Source of the DNA: Streptomyces sp. NRRL WC-3605
GTDB taxonomy: Bacteria > Actinomycetota > Actinomycetes > Streptomycetales > Streptomycetaceae
Length of the DNA stretch: 64,000 bases
Direction of reading: 5' to 3'
Assembly: GCF_001509795.1 (NCBI RefSeq)
Contig: NZ_LLZN01000047.1
Location: forward strand, 46,407-110,406
Positions 32,401-41,992 of this stretch are shown in pieces. The notes beneath the pieces were generated by a model, which ran no database searches, was not told where the DNA came from, and saw only the letters and a list, made by a program, of their open reading frames with translations. Positions within the stretch are counted from its first letter, which is position 1, and the number at the start of each line of letters is the position of its first letter. Position numbers and translations under genes: made by a program.

Positions 32401-32762
32401 TCGAGTCCGCCCGGCTGCACAAGATCACCGGCGGGCTGCTGCGGATCGCGTGCGACCTCGGACTCCAGTCCGTGGCCGACGGCGTGGACCTCCCCGAGCA
32501 GGTCGTCGCGCTGCGCTCGATGGGCTGCACCCACGGGCAGGGCATGGCCTTCTCCGGTCCGCTGGACGAGTACCGGCTGCGCCGGGCGCTCACGGCCGGC
32601 CACTACCCGGTACCGAACGGCCCCGTCGAACCCGCGTTCGTGGGCGGCGCGCGTGAGCCCGCCGAACGGGGTACGGGGAGGTACACCGGAGGGGTGCCCG
32701 CCGTCCTCGGGGGCGGGACGGGGCTGCGCTCACATAATGAGACTCCCGTCCCACCCACTTGA
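29415..32762 (+). CDS. Membrane PAS-GGDEF-degenerate EAL protein (cyclic di-GMP)
   Basis: A protein of up to 1115 residues. About eight or nine membrane helices occupy residues ~135-500, followed by a PAS domain (~505-620), GGDEF (~640-790) and an EAL-like domain (~800-1060). The cyclase motif RLGGDEF is intact (711-715) and the inhibitory RxxD site is present (R702-D705), so it is probably a feedback-controlled diguanylate cyclase. In the EAL domain the catalytic glutamate motif is VATQARW instead of EALxRW, and DDFGTGYSSL is DGFGSGYAAI, so phosphodiesterase activity is unlikely. A His-rich loop (GHHHHHHP) lies near residue 415. The first ~105 residues have poor codon bias, and the true start may be near the GTG at 29727. 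It is followed by the ilvB leader. Confidence 0.85.
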   Translation: MSLSDETGVSSGQGLRRAPFGAGDGQTRCMRGATGDARPMDDRSDAAGAPTATLADGRPRTRPPRRSRLPSRSATTRARRPEAADPPAPPGPAGPASGAHREGPVSSPPPSPTRVDGVRNRRTPRLTLPSPLFGSALAQQCVLALVCAAYAVGAAVGWGSERLALIMGDFGLAAAAAVAAVSCFRYARSRRIRFRPAWLLFALSSAMAALGNLVWGWYEVVLERPVPTPSYADGFFLCFAPPAIVGLLVLAKRPVTKAGWVCLGLDAWLIGGSLLTLAWSLALAQAAKSEGPSVAHTALSLAYPLLDIALVSMVLALHFRRSSTNRTAINTAIGALALTVMCDALFTSPLLHHTYQSGQLLDAGWFAGSLLLAYAPWAAPRRGPADAGREEGAGHSRVVHEHLPGQRGAGHHHHHPAPQPAPQPGDQPRYPLTRPIAGSLAALTPYLAAAVCTLGILYNVLNGRSVDHVVLITGGTVVLALVVRQGIMLLDNITLTQELAQKENHFRSLVQGSSDVIMIAAPNGILRYVSPAAAGVYGRSAEELVGSELAGLIHPEDLGCVVHEVRRFLAASPLEEPTTRIECRFRSGDGGWLNVESTVNRHHGGLIFNSRDVTERVRLQAQLQHNAEHDPLTDLPNRALFTKRVQQALSGRRATDRGAALRNTAVLFIDLDGFKGVNDTIGHQAGDELLVQAARRLQDAVRGGDIASRLGGDEFAALITGDGTRDRAARERHILELADRLRVTLSQPYLIDGNDVRVNASIGVAFAEPGLGAGELLRNADLAMYRAKAGGKGRVELYKPQMQQDVVRKAELATRLRAALHDGEFALLHQPVVCLETGRIASVATQARWRSSQGVLFTPAEFLRVAEDSDKTAELGRWMLEEAVEQAAERTATGHAVPVAVRVGARRLLDRSMPLGSVETLLTRYGLPSGSLVLELADLDPRIPLEELERRLSGLRRLGVRIALDGFGSGYAAITALRRLPVDVLKLDRGLVEGVVESARLHKITGGLLRIACDLGLQSVADGVDLPEQVVALRSMGCTHGQGMAFSGPLDEYRLRRALTAGHYPVPNGPVEPAFVGGAREPAERGTGRYTGGVPAVLGGGTGLRSHNETPVPPT
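32733..32738 (+). promoter_or_regulatory. Candidate -10 (CATAAT) for the ilvB leader transcript
   Basis: CATAAT is the only AT-rich -10-like hexamer upstream of the leader peptide. It lies inside the 3' end of the GGDEF gene. A TTGACA at 32759-32764 has no matching -10. Confidence 0.35.
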
Positions 32763-32795
32763 CACCGGGTGCGCGCCGGGGGGAGGGTCAGTGCC

Positions 32796-32837
32796 ATGCG
32801 CACCCGAATTCTCGTACTTGGAAAGCGCGTCGGCTGA
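32796..32837 (+). CDS. ilvB leader peptide (13 aa)
   Basis: A 14-codon frame, preceded by GGGGGGAGGG, encodes MRTRILVLGKRVG. It contains Ile-Leu-Val-Leu in succession, encoded by ATT CTC GTA CTT. ATT, GTA and CTT are rare in this genome. A cluster of branched-chain codons just before the terminator upstream of ilvB is the hallmark of ribosome-mediated attenuation. Stalling here when Ile, Leu or Val tRNAs are uncharged would favour read-through into ilvB. Confidence 0.85.
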   Translation: MRTRILVLGKRVG

Positions 32838-32891
32838 AGCTGGTGACGTCCGGACCGACCCGGAATCCCAGCGACCCACACCCGGCGCGCT

Positions 32892-32925
32892 CCCCTCGCT
32901 TGCCTTATGGCACGAGGGGTTTTTT
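32892..32925 (+). terminator. Attenuator terminator of ilvB
   Basis: CCCCTCG (32892-32898) pairs with CGAGGGG (32913-32919), extended by TTGCC/GGCA pairing, and six T residues follow. A Rho-independent terminator with a T-run is unusual in this GC-rich sequence and lies 54 bases after the leader peptide. Confidence 0.85.
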
Positions 32926-33005
32926 GTTGCACCAGCACCTGTGATGCAACGCCGAAACTCCGCCTAAACCTCGCCAAAACCCTCAGCATCGAGAAGAGAA
33001 TGCCG

Positions 33006-34850
33006 ATGACCGAGCAGGCCTCCGGGGCTCACCCACAGCCCCGGCCCCGATCCGGAGGACAGCAGTCCATGCCCGAGCACGTCACGGGTGCGCAGTCCCT
33101 CATCCGCTCGCTCGAGGAGGTCGGCGCCGACACCGTGTTCGGCATCCCCGGGGGCACCATCCTGCCGGCGTACGACCCCTTGATGGACTCCACCCGCGTC
33201 CGCCACGTGCTGGTCCGCCACGAGCAGGGCGCCGGCCACGCGGCCACGGGGTACGCGCAGGCCACCGGCAAGGTCGGGGTGTGCATGGCGACGTCCGGTC
33301 CGGGCGCCACCAACCTGGTCACGCCGATCGCCGACGCGCACATGGACTCGGTGCCGCTCGTCGCGATCACCGGTCAGGTCGTCTCCAAGGCGATCGGCAC
33401 GGACGCCTTCCAGGAGGCGGACATCGTCGGCATCACCATGCCGATCACCAAGCACAGCTTCCTCGTCACCAAGGCGGAGGACATCCCCCGGACGATCGCG
33501 CAGGCGTTCCACATCGCCTCCACCGGCCGCCCCGGACCCGTCCTGGTCGACATCCCCAAGGACATCCTCCAGGCGAAGACCACCTTCACCTGGCCGCCCG
33601 TCATGGACCTGCCCGGCTACCGGCCCGTCACCAAGCCCCACGCCAAGCAGATCCGGGAGGCCGCCAAGCTCATCACCTCCGCGAAGCGCCCCGTCCTCTA
33701 CGTCGGCGGCGGCGTCCTCAAGGCCGGCGCCACCGCCGAGCTGAAGGTCCTCGCGGAACTCACCGGAGCGCCCGTCACCACCACCCTGATGGCGCTCGGC
33801 GCATTCCCCGACAGCCACCCGCTGCACGTGGGAATGCCGGGCATGCACGGTTCGGTCACCGCCGTCACCGCGCTGCAGAAGGCCGACCTGATCGTCGCCC
33901 TCGGAGCCCGCTTCGACGACCGCGTCACCGGCAAGCTGGACAGCTTCGCCCCGTACGCCAAGATCGTCCACGCCGACATCGACCCCGCCGAGATCGGCAA
34001 GAACCGCGCCGCCGACGTGCCGATCGTCGGTGACGCCCGCGAGGTCATCGCCGACCTCGTCCAGGCCGTGCAGAAGGAGCACGCCGACGGCCACCGGGGC
34101 GACTACACGGCCTGGTGGAACGACCTCAGCCGCTGGCGCGACACCTACCCGCTCGGCTACGACCTGCCCCAGGACGGCTCGCTCTCCCCGCAGCAGGTCA
34201 TCGAGCGCATCGGCCGCCTCGCCCCCGAGGGCACCGTCTTCGCGGCGGGCGTCGGCCAGCACCAGATGTGGGCCGCGCACTTCGTCCAGTACGAGAAGCC
34301 CGCCACCTGGCTGAACTCCGGCGGCGCCGGAACGATGGGCTACGCGGTGCCGGCCGCCATGGGCGCCAAGGCCGGCGTCCCGGAGCGGACCGTCTGGGCG
34401 ATCGACGGCGACGGCTGCTTCCAGATGACCAACCAGGAGCTCACCACCTGCGCCCTGAACAACATCCCGATCAAGGTCGCCATCATCAACAACGGCGCCC
34501 TCGGGATGGTCCGCCAGTGGCAGACGCTGTTCTACAACCAGCGCTACTCCAACACCGTGCTGCACTCCGGCCCGGACGACGTCAACCCGCAGGCCAAGGG
34601 CACGCGCGTGCCGGACTTCGTCAAGCTCGCCGAGGCCATGGGCTGTGTCGGCCTGCGCTGCGAGTCGCCGGACGAGCTCGACAAGGTGATCGAGGAGGCG
34701 AACTCCATCAACGACCGCCCCGTCGTCGTCGACTTCATCGTCCACGAGGACGCCATGGTGTGGCCGATGGTCGCCGCCGGCACCTCCAACGACGAGATCA
34801 TGGCCGCCCGGGACGTCCGCCCCGACTTCGGCGACAACGAAGACGACTGA
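33006..34850 (+). CDS. ilvB: Acetolactate synthase large subunit
   Basis: A 614-residue thiamine diphosphate enzyme that condenses two pyruvates (or pyruvate and 2-ketobutyrate) as the first common step to Val, Leu and Ile. The N-terminal domain shows [16 protein letters not shown] with the TPP-activating Glu in [35 protein letters not shown]. The FAD-type middle domain and the TPP-pyrophosphate motif [29 protein letters not shown] are complete. The ATG at 33006 fits a GAGAAGAGA site. An ATG two codons earlier (33000) is also possible. It is expressed through the attenuator and followed 21 bases later by ilvN. Confidence 0.95.
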   Translation: MTEQASGAHPQPRPRSGGQQSMPEHVTGAQSLIRSLEEVGADTVFGIPGGTILPAYDPLMDSTRVRHVLVRHEQGAGHAATGYAQATGKVGVCMATSGPGATNLVTPIADAHMDSVPLVAITGQVVSKAIGTDAFQEADIVGITMPITKHSFLVTKAEDIPRTIAQAFHIASTGRPGPVLVDIPKDILQAKTTFTWPPVMDLPGYRPVTKPHAKQIREAAKLITSAKRPVLYVGGGVLKAGATAELKVLAELTGAPVTTTLMALGAFPDSHPLHVGMPGMHGSVTAVTALQKADLIVALGARFDDRVTGKLDSFAPYAKIVHADIDPAEIGKNRAADVPIVGDAREVIADLVQAVQKEHADGHRGDYTAWWNDLSRWRDTYPLGYDLPQDGSLSPQQVIERIGRLAPEGTVFAAGVGQHQMWAAHFVQYEKPATWLNSGGAGTMGYAVPAAMGAKAGVPERTVWAIDGDGCFQMTNQELTTCALNNIPIKVAIINNGALGMVRQWQTLFYNQRYSNTVLHSGPDDVNPQAKGTRVPDFVKLAEAMGCVGLRCESPDELDKVIEEANSINDRPVVVDFIVHEDAMVWPMVAAGTSNDEIMAARDVRPDFGDNEDD

Positions 34851-34871
34851 GCGAGAGAGACGTAAAAGATC

Positions 34872-36513
<1,642 letters not shown>

Positions 36514-36526
36514 GCCTCAGGGCGAC

Positions 36527-36552
36527 AGGGCCGGAGCAGCCGCTCCGGCCCT
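36527..36552 (+). terminator. Terminator after ilvC
   Basis: AGGGCCGGAGC (36527-36537) pairs perfectly with 36542-36552. Confidence 0.75.
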
Positions 36553-36616
36553 CTTGTCCATCTCGTCCGACCACGGACGGGTGATCCTTCCACAGGGGCG
36601 TGAGACCGCCCCCGTC

Positions 36617-36634
36617 ACGGCACTACACTGCCGT
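36617..36634. promoter_or_regulatory. Inverted repeat in the serA promoter region
   Basis: ACGGCA-CTACAC-TGCCGT is a perfect 6+6+6 repeat that contains TACACT, a good -10 candidate, about 110 bases before serA. A regulator binding here would block RNA polymerase. Confidence 0.4.
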
Positions 36635-36744
36635 ACTACATACGCGTCAGGCCCACAGCGTCGTGCGTCTTCCACGCGGCTAGCAACCCTCCACCGCCTG
36701 CGGCCGTCGGGACGGCCGTCCGCAATGGACTTGTGAGGACTCAC

Positions 36745-38334
36745 GTGAGCTCGAAACCCGTCGTACTCATCGCTGAAGAGCTTTCGCCCGCGACCGTGGA
36801 CGCGCTTGGTCCGGACTTCGAGATCCGGCACTGCAACGGCGCGGACCGGGCCGAGCTGCTGCCCGCCATCGCCGACGTGGACGCGATCCTGATCCGCTCC
36901 GCGACCAAGGTCGACGCCGAGGCGATCGCCGCCGCGAACAAGCTGAAGGTCGTCGCACGAGCCGGCGTCGGCCTGGACAACGTCGACGTCTCCGCCGCCA
37001 CCAAGGCCGGCGTGATGGTCGTGAACGCCCCGACCTCCAACATCGTGACCGCCGCCGAGCTGGCCTGCGGTCTGCTGCTCGCCACCGCCCGGAACATCCC
37101 GCAGGCCAACGCCGCGCTGAAGAACGGCGAGTGGAAGCGCAGCAAGTACACCGGCGTGGAGCTGGCCGAGAAGACGCTCGGCGTCGTCGGCCTCGGCCGC
37201 ATCGGCGCGCTCGTCGCCCAGCGCATGTCCGCCTTCGGCATGAAGGTCGTCGCCTACGACCCCTACATCCAGCCGGCCCGCGCCGCGCAGATGGGCGTCA
37301 AGGTGCTGTCCCTGGACGAGCTGCTGGAGGTCTCCGACTTCATCACCGTCCACCTGCCGAAGACCCCCGAGACGGTCGGCCTGATCGGCGACGAGGCGCT
37401 GCGCAAGGTCAAGCCGAGCGTGCGCATCGTCAACGCCGCGCGCGGCGGCATCGTCGACGAGGAGGCGCTGTACTCCGCCCTCAAGGAGGGCCGCGTCGCC
37501 GGCGCCGGTCTCGACGTGTACGCCAAGGAGCCGTGCACGGACTCCCCGCTGTTCGAGTTCGACCAGGTCGTCAGCACCCCGCACCTGGGCGCCTCCACCG
37601 ACGAGGCCCAGGAGAAGGCCGGCATCGCCGTCGCCCGCTCGGTGCGCCTCGCGCTCGCCGGTGAGCTGGTCCCGGACGCGGTGAACGTCCAGGGCGGCGT
37701 CATCGCCGAGGACGTCAAGCCGGGCCTGCCGCTCGCCGAGCGCCTCGGCCGTATCTTCACGGCGCTGGCCGGTGAGGTCGCGGTCCGTCTCGACGTCGAG
37801 GTGTACGGCGAGATCACCCAGCACGACGTGAAGGTCCTGGAGCTGTCGGCCCTCAAGGGCGTCTTCGAGGACGTCGTCGACGAGACCGTTTCGTACGTCA
37901 ACGCCCCGCTGTTCGCGCAGGAGCGCGGCGTCGAGGTGCGGCTGACGACCAGTTCGGAGTCGGCCGAGCACCGCAACGTGGTCACCGTGCGCGGCACGCT
38001 CGCGAACGGCGAGGAGGTCTCGGTCTCCGGCACGCTGGCCGGCCCCAAGCACCTCCAGAAGGTCGTCGCGGTCGGCGAGTACGACGTGGACCTCGCGCTG
38101 GCCGACCACATGGCGGTCCTGCGGTACGAGGACCGGCCCGGTGTCGTCGGCACCGTGGGCCGCATCCTCGGCGAGGCCGGTCTCAACATCGCCGGCATGC
38201 AGGTCTCGCGGGCCGTCGCCGGCGGCGAGGCGCTGGCCGTCCTCACCGTCGACGACACGGTGCCCGCCGGCGTGCTGGCCGAGGTCGCGGCCGAGATCGG
38301 CGCGACGTCCGCGCGTGCGGTGAACCTGACCTGA
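36745..38334 (+). CDS. serA: D-3-phosphoglycerate dehydrogenase (type I, with ASB and ACT domains)
   Basis: A 529-residue enzyme for the first step of serine synthesis. The catalytic half shows VVARAGVGLDNVDV, the NAD loop KTLGVVGLGRIGALVAQRM, the catalytic arginine in VNAARGGIVDEEAL, Glu in AGLDVYAKEP, and His in STPHLGASTDEAQ. The C-terminal ~200 residues are the allosteric substrate-binding and ACT domains (DHMAVLRYEDRPGVVGTVGRILGEAGLNIAGMQVSR), giving the long form used in actinobacteria for serine feedback. The GTG at 36745 has GAGGA 6 bases upstream, preferred over a GTG at 36733 that overlaps this site. Confidence 0.95.
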   Translation: MSSKPVVLIAEELSPATVDALGPDFEIRHCNGADRAELLPAIADVDAILIRSATKVDAEAIAAANKLKVVARAGVGLDNVDVSAATKAGVMVVNAPTSNIVTAAELACGLLLATARNIPQANAALKNGEWKRSKYTGVELAEKTLGVVGLGRIGALVAQRMSAFGMKVVAYDPYIQPARAAQMGVKVLSLDELLEVSDFITVHLPKTPETVGLIGDEALRKVKPSVRIVNAARGGIVDEEALYSALKEGRVAGAGLDVYAKEPCTDSPLFEFDQVVSTPHLGASTDEAQEKAGIAVARSVRLALAGELVPDAVNVQGGVIAEDVKPGLPLAERLGRIFTALAGEVAVRLDVEVYGEITQHDVKVLELSALKGVFEDVVDETVSYVNAPLFAQERGVEVRLTTSSESAEHRNVVTVRGTLANGEEVSVSGTLAGPKHLQKVVAVGEYDVDLALADHMAVLRYEDRPGVVGTVGRILGEAGLNIAGMQVSRAVAGGEALAVLTVDDTVPAGVLAEVAAEIGATSARAVNLT

Positions 38335-38340
38335 GCCGAC

Positions 38341-38364
38341 GGGCCGGGACGGCTGTCCCGGCCC
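38341..38364. terminator. Terminator between serA and MFS gene
   Basis: A perfect 10-base stem, GGGCCGGGAC (38341-38350) with 38355-38364, lies between convergent genes. Confidence 0.8.
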
Positions 38365-38392
38365 GCCCCGGCGCCCCGGAAGGGCTGCGTCC

Positions 38393-39943
38393 TCATACGC
38401 CGGACGGGCTGAGCGTGCTCGGCTCGTCCGGCGTTTCGCATGCCCGCTCCCGGGGCTCGACCCGCCGCAGGGTGAGGGCCGCCAGCACCGCCGCCCCGGC
38501 CAGCACCACGGCCCCGGCGATCGCCGCGCCCTGCATCCCGCTGGTGAACGCCTCCCGCGCGGCCGCCGCCAGTCCCGGCACCCGGTCCGCGACGGTGAGT
38601 GCGCCGCCCAGCGTCTCCCGGGCCGTGTCCGGCGCCGACGCGGGGACCTCGTGGCGGTAGACCGCGGCACCGACGGAACCGAGCACGGCCATGCCCATCG
38701 CCCCGCCGAACTCGCTGGACGTCTCCATCAGGGAGGACGCGGCGCCCGCCCGCTCCACCGGAACGGTGCCCAGCGCCAGGTCCATGATCTGGGACATCAC
38801 GACGACGGCGCCGACGGCGAGGATCGCGCTGGACGCGAGCACCACGGCCATCGAGTCGGTGCCGGCCAGGGACAGCACCCCGAAGCCCGCCGAGGCCACC
38901 GCGAAGCCGACCGTGACGACATGGGCCCGGGGCACGCCCCGGCTCACCAGCGCCCCGGCGACGGGGGCGGCCGCGCCGATCGGCACGGACGGCAGCAGCG
39001 CCCACAGGGCGGCCTCCAGGGCGCTCTTGCCGAGCACCGACTGCAGGTACTGCGTGGTGAAGTAGGCGGACCCCATCACACCGAACGCCGAGAGCAGGTT
39101 CAGGGCGACCGAGGGCGCGAAGCCCCGCCCCCGGAACAGCGCGGGGGAGATCATCGGCGCGGCGGCCGTGCGCTGGCGGTGCACGAACAGGGCGGCGAAG
39201 AGCAGGCCGACGGTGATCGAGACGACGTAGCGGACGTTCCAGCCCTCGGAGGGGATCTCCTTCAGCCCGTAGATCACGGGCAGCACCGCGGCCAGCGACA
39301 GGGGAACGCTCAGCAGGTCGAAGCGGCCGGGGCGGGCCGTCCGCGACTCGGGGAGCAGCAGCGGGCCGAGGACCAGCAGCAGGGCCATCGCGGGCAGGTT
39401 GACCAGGAAGACCGACCCCCACCAGAAGAACTCCACCAGCACACCGCTCAGCACGGAGCCCAGGGCGATGCCCGCCGTCATCACGCCCGACCACAGCCCG
39501 ATCGCCTTCGCGCGCTGGCCGGGGTCGGTGAACATCGCGCGCAGCATGGCCATGGTGGACGGCATGAGGGTCGCGCCGCCGACGCCGAGGACCGCGCGCG
39601 CCGCGATCAGCAGCTCGGCGCTGTCGGCGTAGGCCGCCGTCAGCGAGGCCGCGCCGAAGGCGGCGGCGCCGATGAGGAGCAGCCGGCGATGCCCGACGCG
39701 GTCGCCGAGCGAGCCCATCGTCATCAGCAGTCCGGCGAGGACGAAGGCGTAGATGTCGAAGATCCACAGCTGCTGGGTGCCGCTGGGCCGCAGGTCCGCG
39801 CTGATCGCCGGGATGGCGAAGTAGAGGACGGAGACGTCCATGGAGACCAGCAGCAGCGGCAGCATCAGGACGCCCAGGGCGGTCCATTCACGGCGCCCGG
39901 CACGGGCGGGAGCAGGGGTGGTGCTCTTCGGTTCGGAAGTCAT
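38393..39943 (-). CDS. MFS drug exporter (DHA2-like, 14 membrane segments)
   Basis: A 516-residue proton-driven exporter. The first membrane segment LGVLMLPLLLVSMDVSVLYFAIPAIS, the loop MGSLGDRVGHRRLLLIG (motif A), and the multidrug motif C-like stretch SGVMTAGIALGSVLSGVLVEFFWWGSVFLVN identify the DHA2 group, which commonly exports antibiotics or dyes. About 14 hydrophobic segments are present. A clear promoter (TGTCTA/AATGTA, on the complementary strand TAGACA-17-TACATT) lies 7 bases upstream of the ATG at 39943, giving a leaderless message. It is divergent from a TetR gene that probably represses it. Confidence 0.9.
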   Translation of the reverse strand: MTSEPKSTTPAPARAGRREWTALGVLMLPLLLVSMDVSVLYFAIPAISADLRPSGTQQLWIFDIYAFVLAGLLMTMGSLGDRVGHRRLLLIGAAAFGAASLTAAYADSAELLIAARAVLGVGGATLMPSTMAMLRAMFTDPGQRAKAIGLWSGVMTAGIALGSVLSGVLVEFFWWGSVFLVNLPAMALLLVLGPLLLPESRTARPGRFDLLSVPLSLAAVLPVIYGLKEIPSEGWNVRYVVSITVGLLFAALFVHRQRTAAAPMISPALFRGRGFAPSVALNLLSAFGVMGSAYFTTQYLQSVLGKSALEAALWALLPSVPIGAAAPVAGALVSRGVPRAHVVTVGFAVASAGFGVLSLAGTDSMAVVLASSAILAVGAVVVMSQIMDLALGTVPVERAGAASSLMETSSEFGGAMGMAVLGSVGAAVYRHEVPASAPDTARETLGGALTVADRVPGLAAAAREAFTSGMQGAAIAGAVVLAGAAVLAALTLRRVEPRERACETPDEPSTLSPSGV

Positions 39944-39950
39944 GACCGTG

Positions 39951-39979
39951 AATGTACGCACGTCTTAAACGCTTGTCTA
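39951..39979 (-). promoter_or_regulatory. Promoter of the MFS exporter gene
   Basis: On the minus strand the -35 TAGACA (complement of 39974-39979) and -10 TACATT (complement of 39951-39956) are 17 bases apart. The start codon is 7 bases beyond. Confidence 0.65.
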
Positions 39980-39987
39980 GAACGAAT

Positions 39988-40020
39988 GTATAGGACGGTC
40001 GTATAGGACACCTGTATGGA
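39988..40020. repeat. Three 13-base-spaced repeats, candidate TetR operator
   Basis: GTATAGGA at 39988-39995 and 40001-40008, and GTATGGA at 40014-40020, recur every 13 bases in the divergent promoter region between the exporter and TetR genes. Confidence 0.5.
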
Positions 40021-40027
40021 TCGGCTG

Positions 40028-40033
40028 TAGGGT
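40028..40033 (+). promoter_or_regulatory. -10 hexamer TAGGGT of the TetR gene
   Basis: TAGGGT lies 7 bases before the ATG at 40041. There is no ribosome binding site, so the message is probably leaderless. Confidence 0.5.
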
Positions 40034-40040
40034 GAGCCGC

Positions 40041-40640
40041 ATGGGACACCGTGAGGATCTGCTCGAAGGCGCCAAGCGCTGCCTGCTGGCGAAGGGGTTC
40101 GCGCGCACGACGGCGCGCGACATCGTCAAGGAGTCGGGGACCAACCTGGCCTCGATCGGCTACCACTACGGCTCGAAGGAGGCGCTGCTGGCGGAGGCGT
40201 ACCTGGCCCTCGTAGGTGAGCTGTCCGACGCCTTCGACGGGCAGGGGAGCGGGGGCGTCACGGCCCCGCCGGGCTCCCTGGAGCGGTTCCGCGAGGTGTG
40301 GCACAACATCATCGGCACCATGCGCGGGCCCGGATCGATGTGGCGGCTCAGCATCGAGATCGTGGCCATGGGGGACCAGATGCCCGCCGTGCGCGAGCAT
40401 CTCGCACAGCAGCAGCGGGAGGCCGAACGGGCCCTCGTCGCCCTGTTCATGGGCCTGCCCGAGAAGGACATCCCCGACCGGACCCTGGACACGGTCGGCC
40501 GCTTCTACACCACCTTGATGACCGGCCTCATCGCCCAGTGGCAGTTCGACCCCGACCGCGCCCTCGACGCCGACGCGCTCACCGAAGGGCTCGGCATGGT
40601 CATCGAAGCCGCCGGCCAGGCGGTGCCGGACACCGCCTAG
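40041..40640 (+). CDS. TetR family regulator, likely repressor of the adjacent MFS exporter
   Basis: A 199-residue regulator. Helix-turn-helix at about residues 8-50: [47 protein letters not shown]. The C-terminal domain is of the type seen in many exporter repressors. Divergent placement, 97 bases from an MFS exporter, with repeated GTATAGGA sequences in between, suggests local drug-responsive repression. The ATG at 40041 is preferred to the GTG at 40032, which lies over the -10 hexamer. Its stop codon overlaps the stop of the convergent PucR-type gene. Confidence 0.88.
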   Translation: MGHREDLLEGAKRCLLAKGFARTTARDIVKESGTNLASIGYHYGSKEALLAEAYLALVGELSDAFDGQGSGGVTAPPGSLERFREVWHNIIGTMRGPGSMWRLSIEIVAMGDQMPAVREHLAQQQREAERALVALFMGLPEKDIPDRTLDTVGRFYTTLMTGLIAQWQFDPDRALDADALTEGLGMVIEAAGQAVPDTA

Positions 40641-41830
40641 AGCCGCACCGCCTTCAAGGCCATGTGCAGCAGCAGCCGGTCCTCGCCGTCGTCCAGGTCG
40701 AGGCCGGTGAGCTGTTCGACGCGGGAGAGGCGGTAGTACAGGGTCTGGCGGTGGATGCCGAGTTCGGCGGCCGTGCGGCCCGCCTGGCCCGCGCGGTCCA
40801 GGTAGACCTCGGCGGTGTGGGCCAGTTCGCGCTGGGCGGGGGAGAGGAGCGGGGCGATCGCCGCGTCGCGGGACGCCTCCGGGGCCAGTGCCGTCAGCAG
40901 GCGGTACGGGCCGATGCGCGACCACTCGGCCACCGGGCCCAGCCGCGGTTCCGCCAGCGCCGCGCGGGCCGCCGCCGACGCCTCCCGCCAGGACGCGGCC
41001 AGCTCGGCGAGCCCGGTGCGCGGTTCGCCGAGGCCGGCCGCCGGGCGGGCCGGACCCGTGCCGTCCTTCAGCAGCCGGGCCGCCGCCGCGTGCGCCGCCG
41101 TCCGCACGTCCGCCGAGCGCAGCCGGACGAGCACGGCGAGGCTGTGCCCGGCCGAGCCCCAGGGGACCGTGCACAGCGCGGTCGCGTGCGGGACCGTCCG
41201 CACCGACGGGGCGTCGTCCGGGTCCGCCGAGGCCCAGGGGGCCACGCAGACCACCGTGTGGACGCCGTCCGCGCGCGAGCCGAGCGCCGTGCGCAGCTCG
41301 GCCACCGCCATGTCGCTCTGCCAGCCGCGCTCCGCGGTCAGCACCGCGCGCAGCTCCCGGCTGAGGTCGGCCCCGTGCTGCGCCTCGTCCGCGAGCAGCG
41401 CGCCGATCCGGGCGGTCACCGCCATCGCGTCGTCGAGCTGCCGGTCGGTGGGGCCGGGATCGCCGTCCAGCAGCCACACATAGCCGAGGACGACACCCCG
41501 ATGGCGTACCGGGAGGCAGATCCGTGCCCGGTAGACCCCGGCCTCCGGGGTGCGCGGGATACGCACCGGACCACTCGCACGGGTGATGCCGAACCCCTCG
41601 AACCAGGTCCGGACGGCCGCCGTGGAACGCCGGGTCAGGATCGAGCGGGTGCGCACGGGATCCAGGGCCGACGCGTCGAGCTCCCCCTCGCTGTCGTACG
41701 CGCCGAACGCGATCAGCTCGAAGTCGCGGTTCTCCAGCGTCGCGGGGGCGCCCAGGAGCTCCGAGATCTCGTCCACGAGCTCCTGGTAGTCGGCCTTGTC
41801 TGCGGGCGTCACCCAGGCATTCTCCCTCAT
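40637..41830 (-). CDS. PucR/CdaR-type regulator of proline catabolism
   Basis: A 397-residue regulator. The N-terminal half is a GAF-like/sensor region (residues ~10-150, with [19 protein letters not shown] and [20 protein letters not shown]). The C-terminal PucR helix-turn-helix (HTH_30) contains [56 protein letters not shown]. It is divergent from the proline dehydrogenase and P5C dehydrogenase genes. In Streptomyces this position is occupied by the proline-responsive activator of that pair, so the same role is inferred. Two inverted repeats lie in the shared 162-base promoter region. Confidence 0.85.
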   Translation of the reverse strand: MRENAWVTPADKADYQELVDEISELLGAPATLENRDFELIAFGAYDSEGELDASALDPVRTRSILTRRSTAAVRTWFEGFGITRASGPVRIPRTPEAGVYRARICLPVRHRGVVLGYVWLLDGDPGPTDRQLDDAMAVTARIGALLADEAQHGADLSRELRAVLTAERGWQSDMAVAELRTALGSRADGVHTVVCVAPWASADPDDAPSVRTVPHATALCTVPWGSAGHSLAVLVRLRSADVRTAAHAAAARLLKDGTGPARPAAGLGEPRTGLAELAASWREASAAARAALAEPRLGPVAEWSRIGPYRLLTALAPEASRDAAIAPLLSPAQRELAHTAEVYLDRAGQAGRTAAELGIHRQTLYYRLSRVEQLTGLDLDDGEDRLLLHMALKAVRL

Positions 41831-41865
41831 CCGTCCCTAGCCTTCATACATCTGTCTGAGATCTC

Positions 41866-41959
41866 CGGCACGGATGCGTGACAGCTGTCGATGGCCGACG
41901 ATCGGAGGGATCCCTAGGTTTCACGGTGGTTCTCCGTGCCGTACCCGAATGGTCGGGTA
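41866..41959. promoter_or_regulatory. Inverted repeats in the proline-catabolism promoter region
   Basis: CGGCACGGA (41866-41874) is repeated inverted at 41933-41941. A separate perfect palindrome, TACCCGA-ATGG-TCGGGTA, lies at 41942-41959, about 34 bases before the proline dehydrogenase start. Confidence 0.5.
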
Positions 41960-41992
41960 GCGGCCGCCTTTCGTTGTCTGTGGAGGTGCCCC

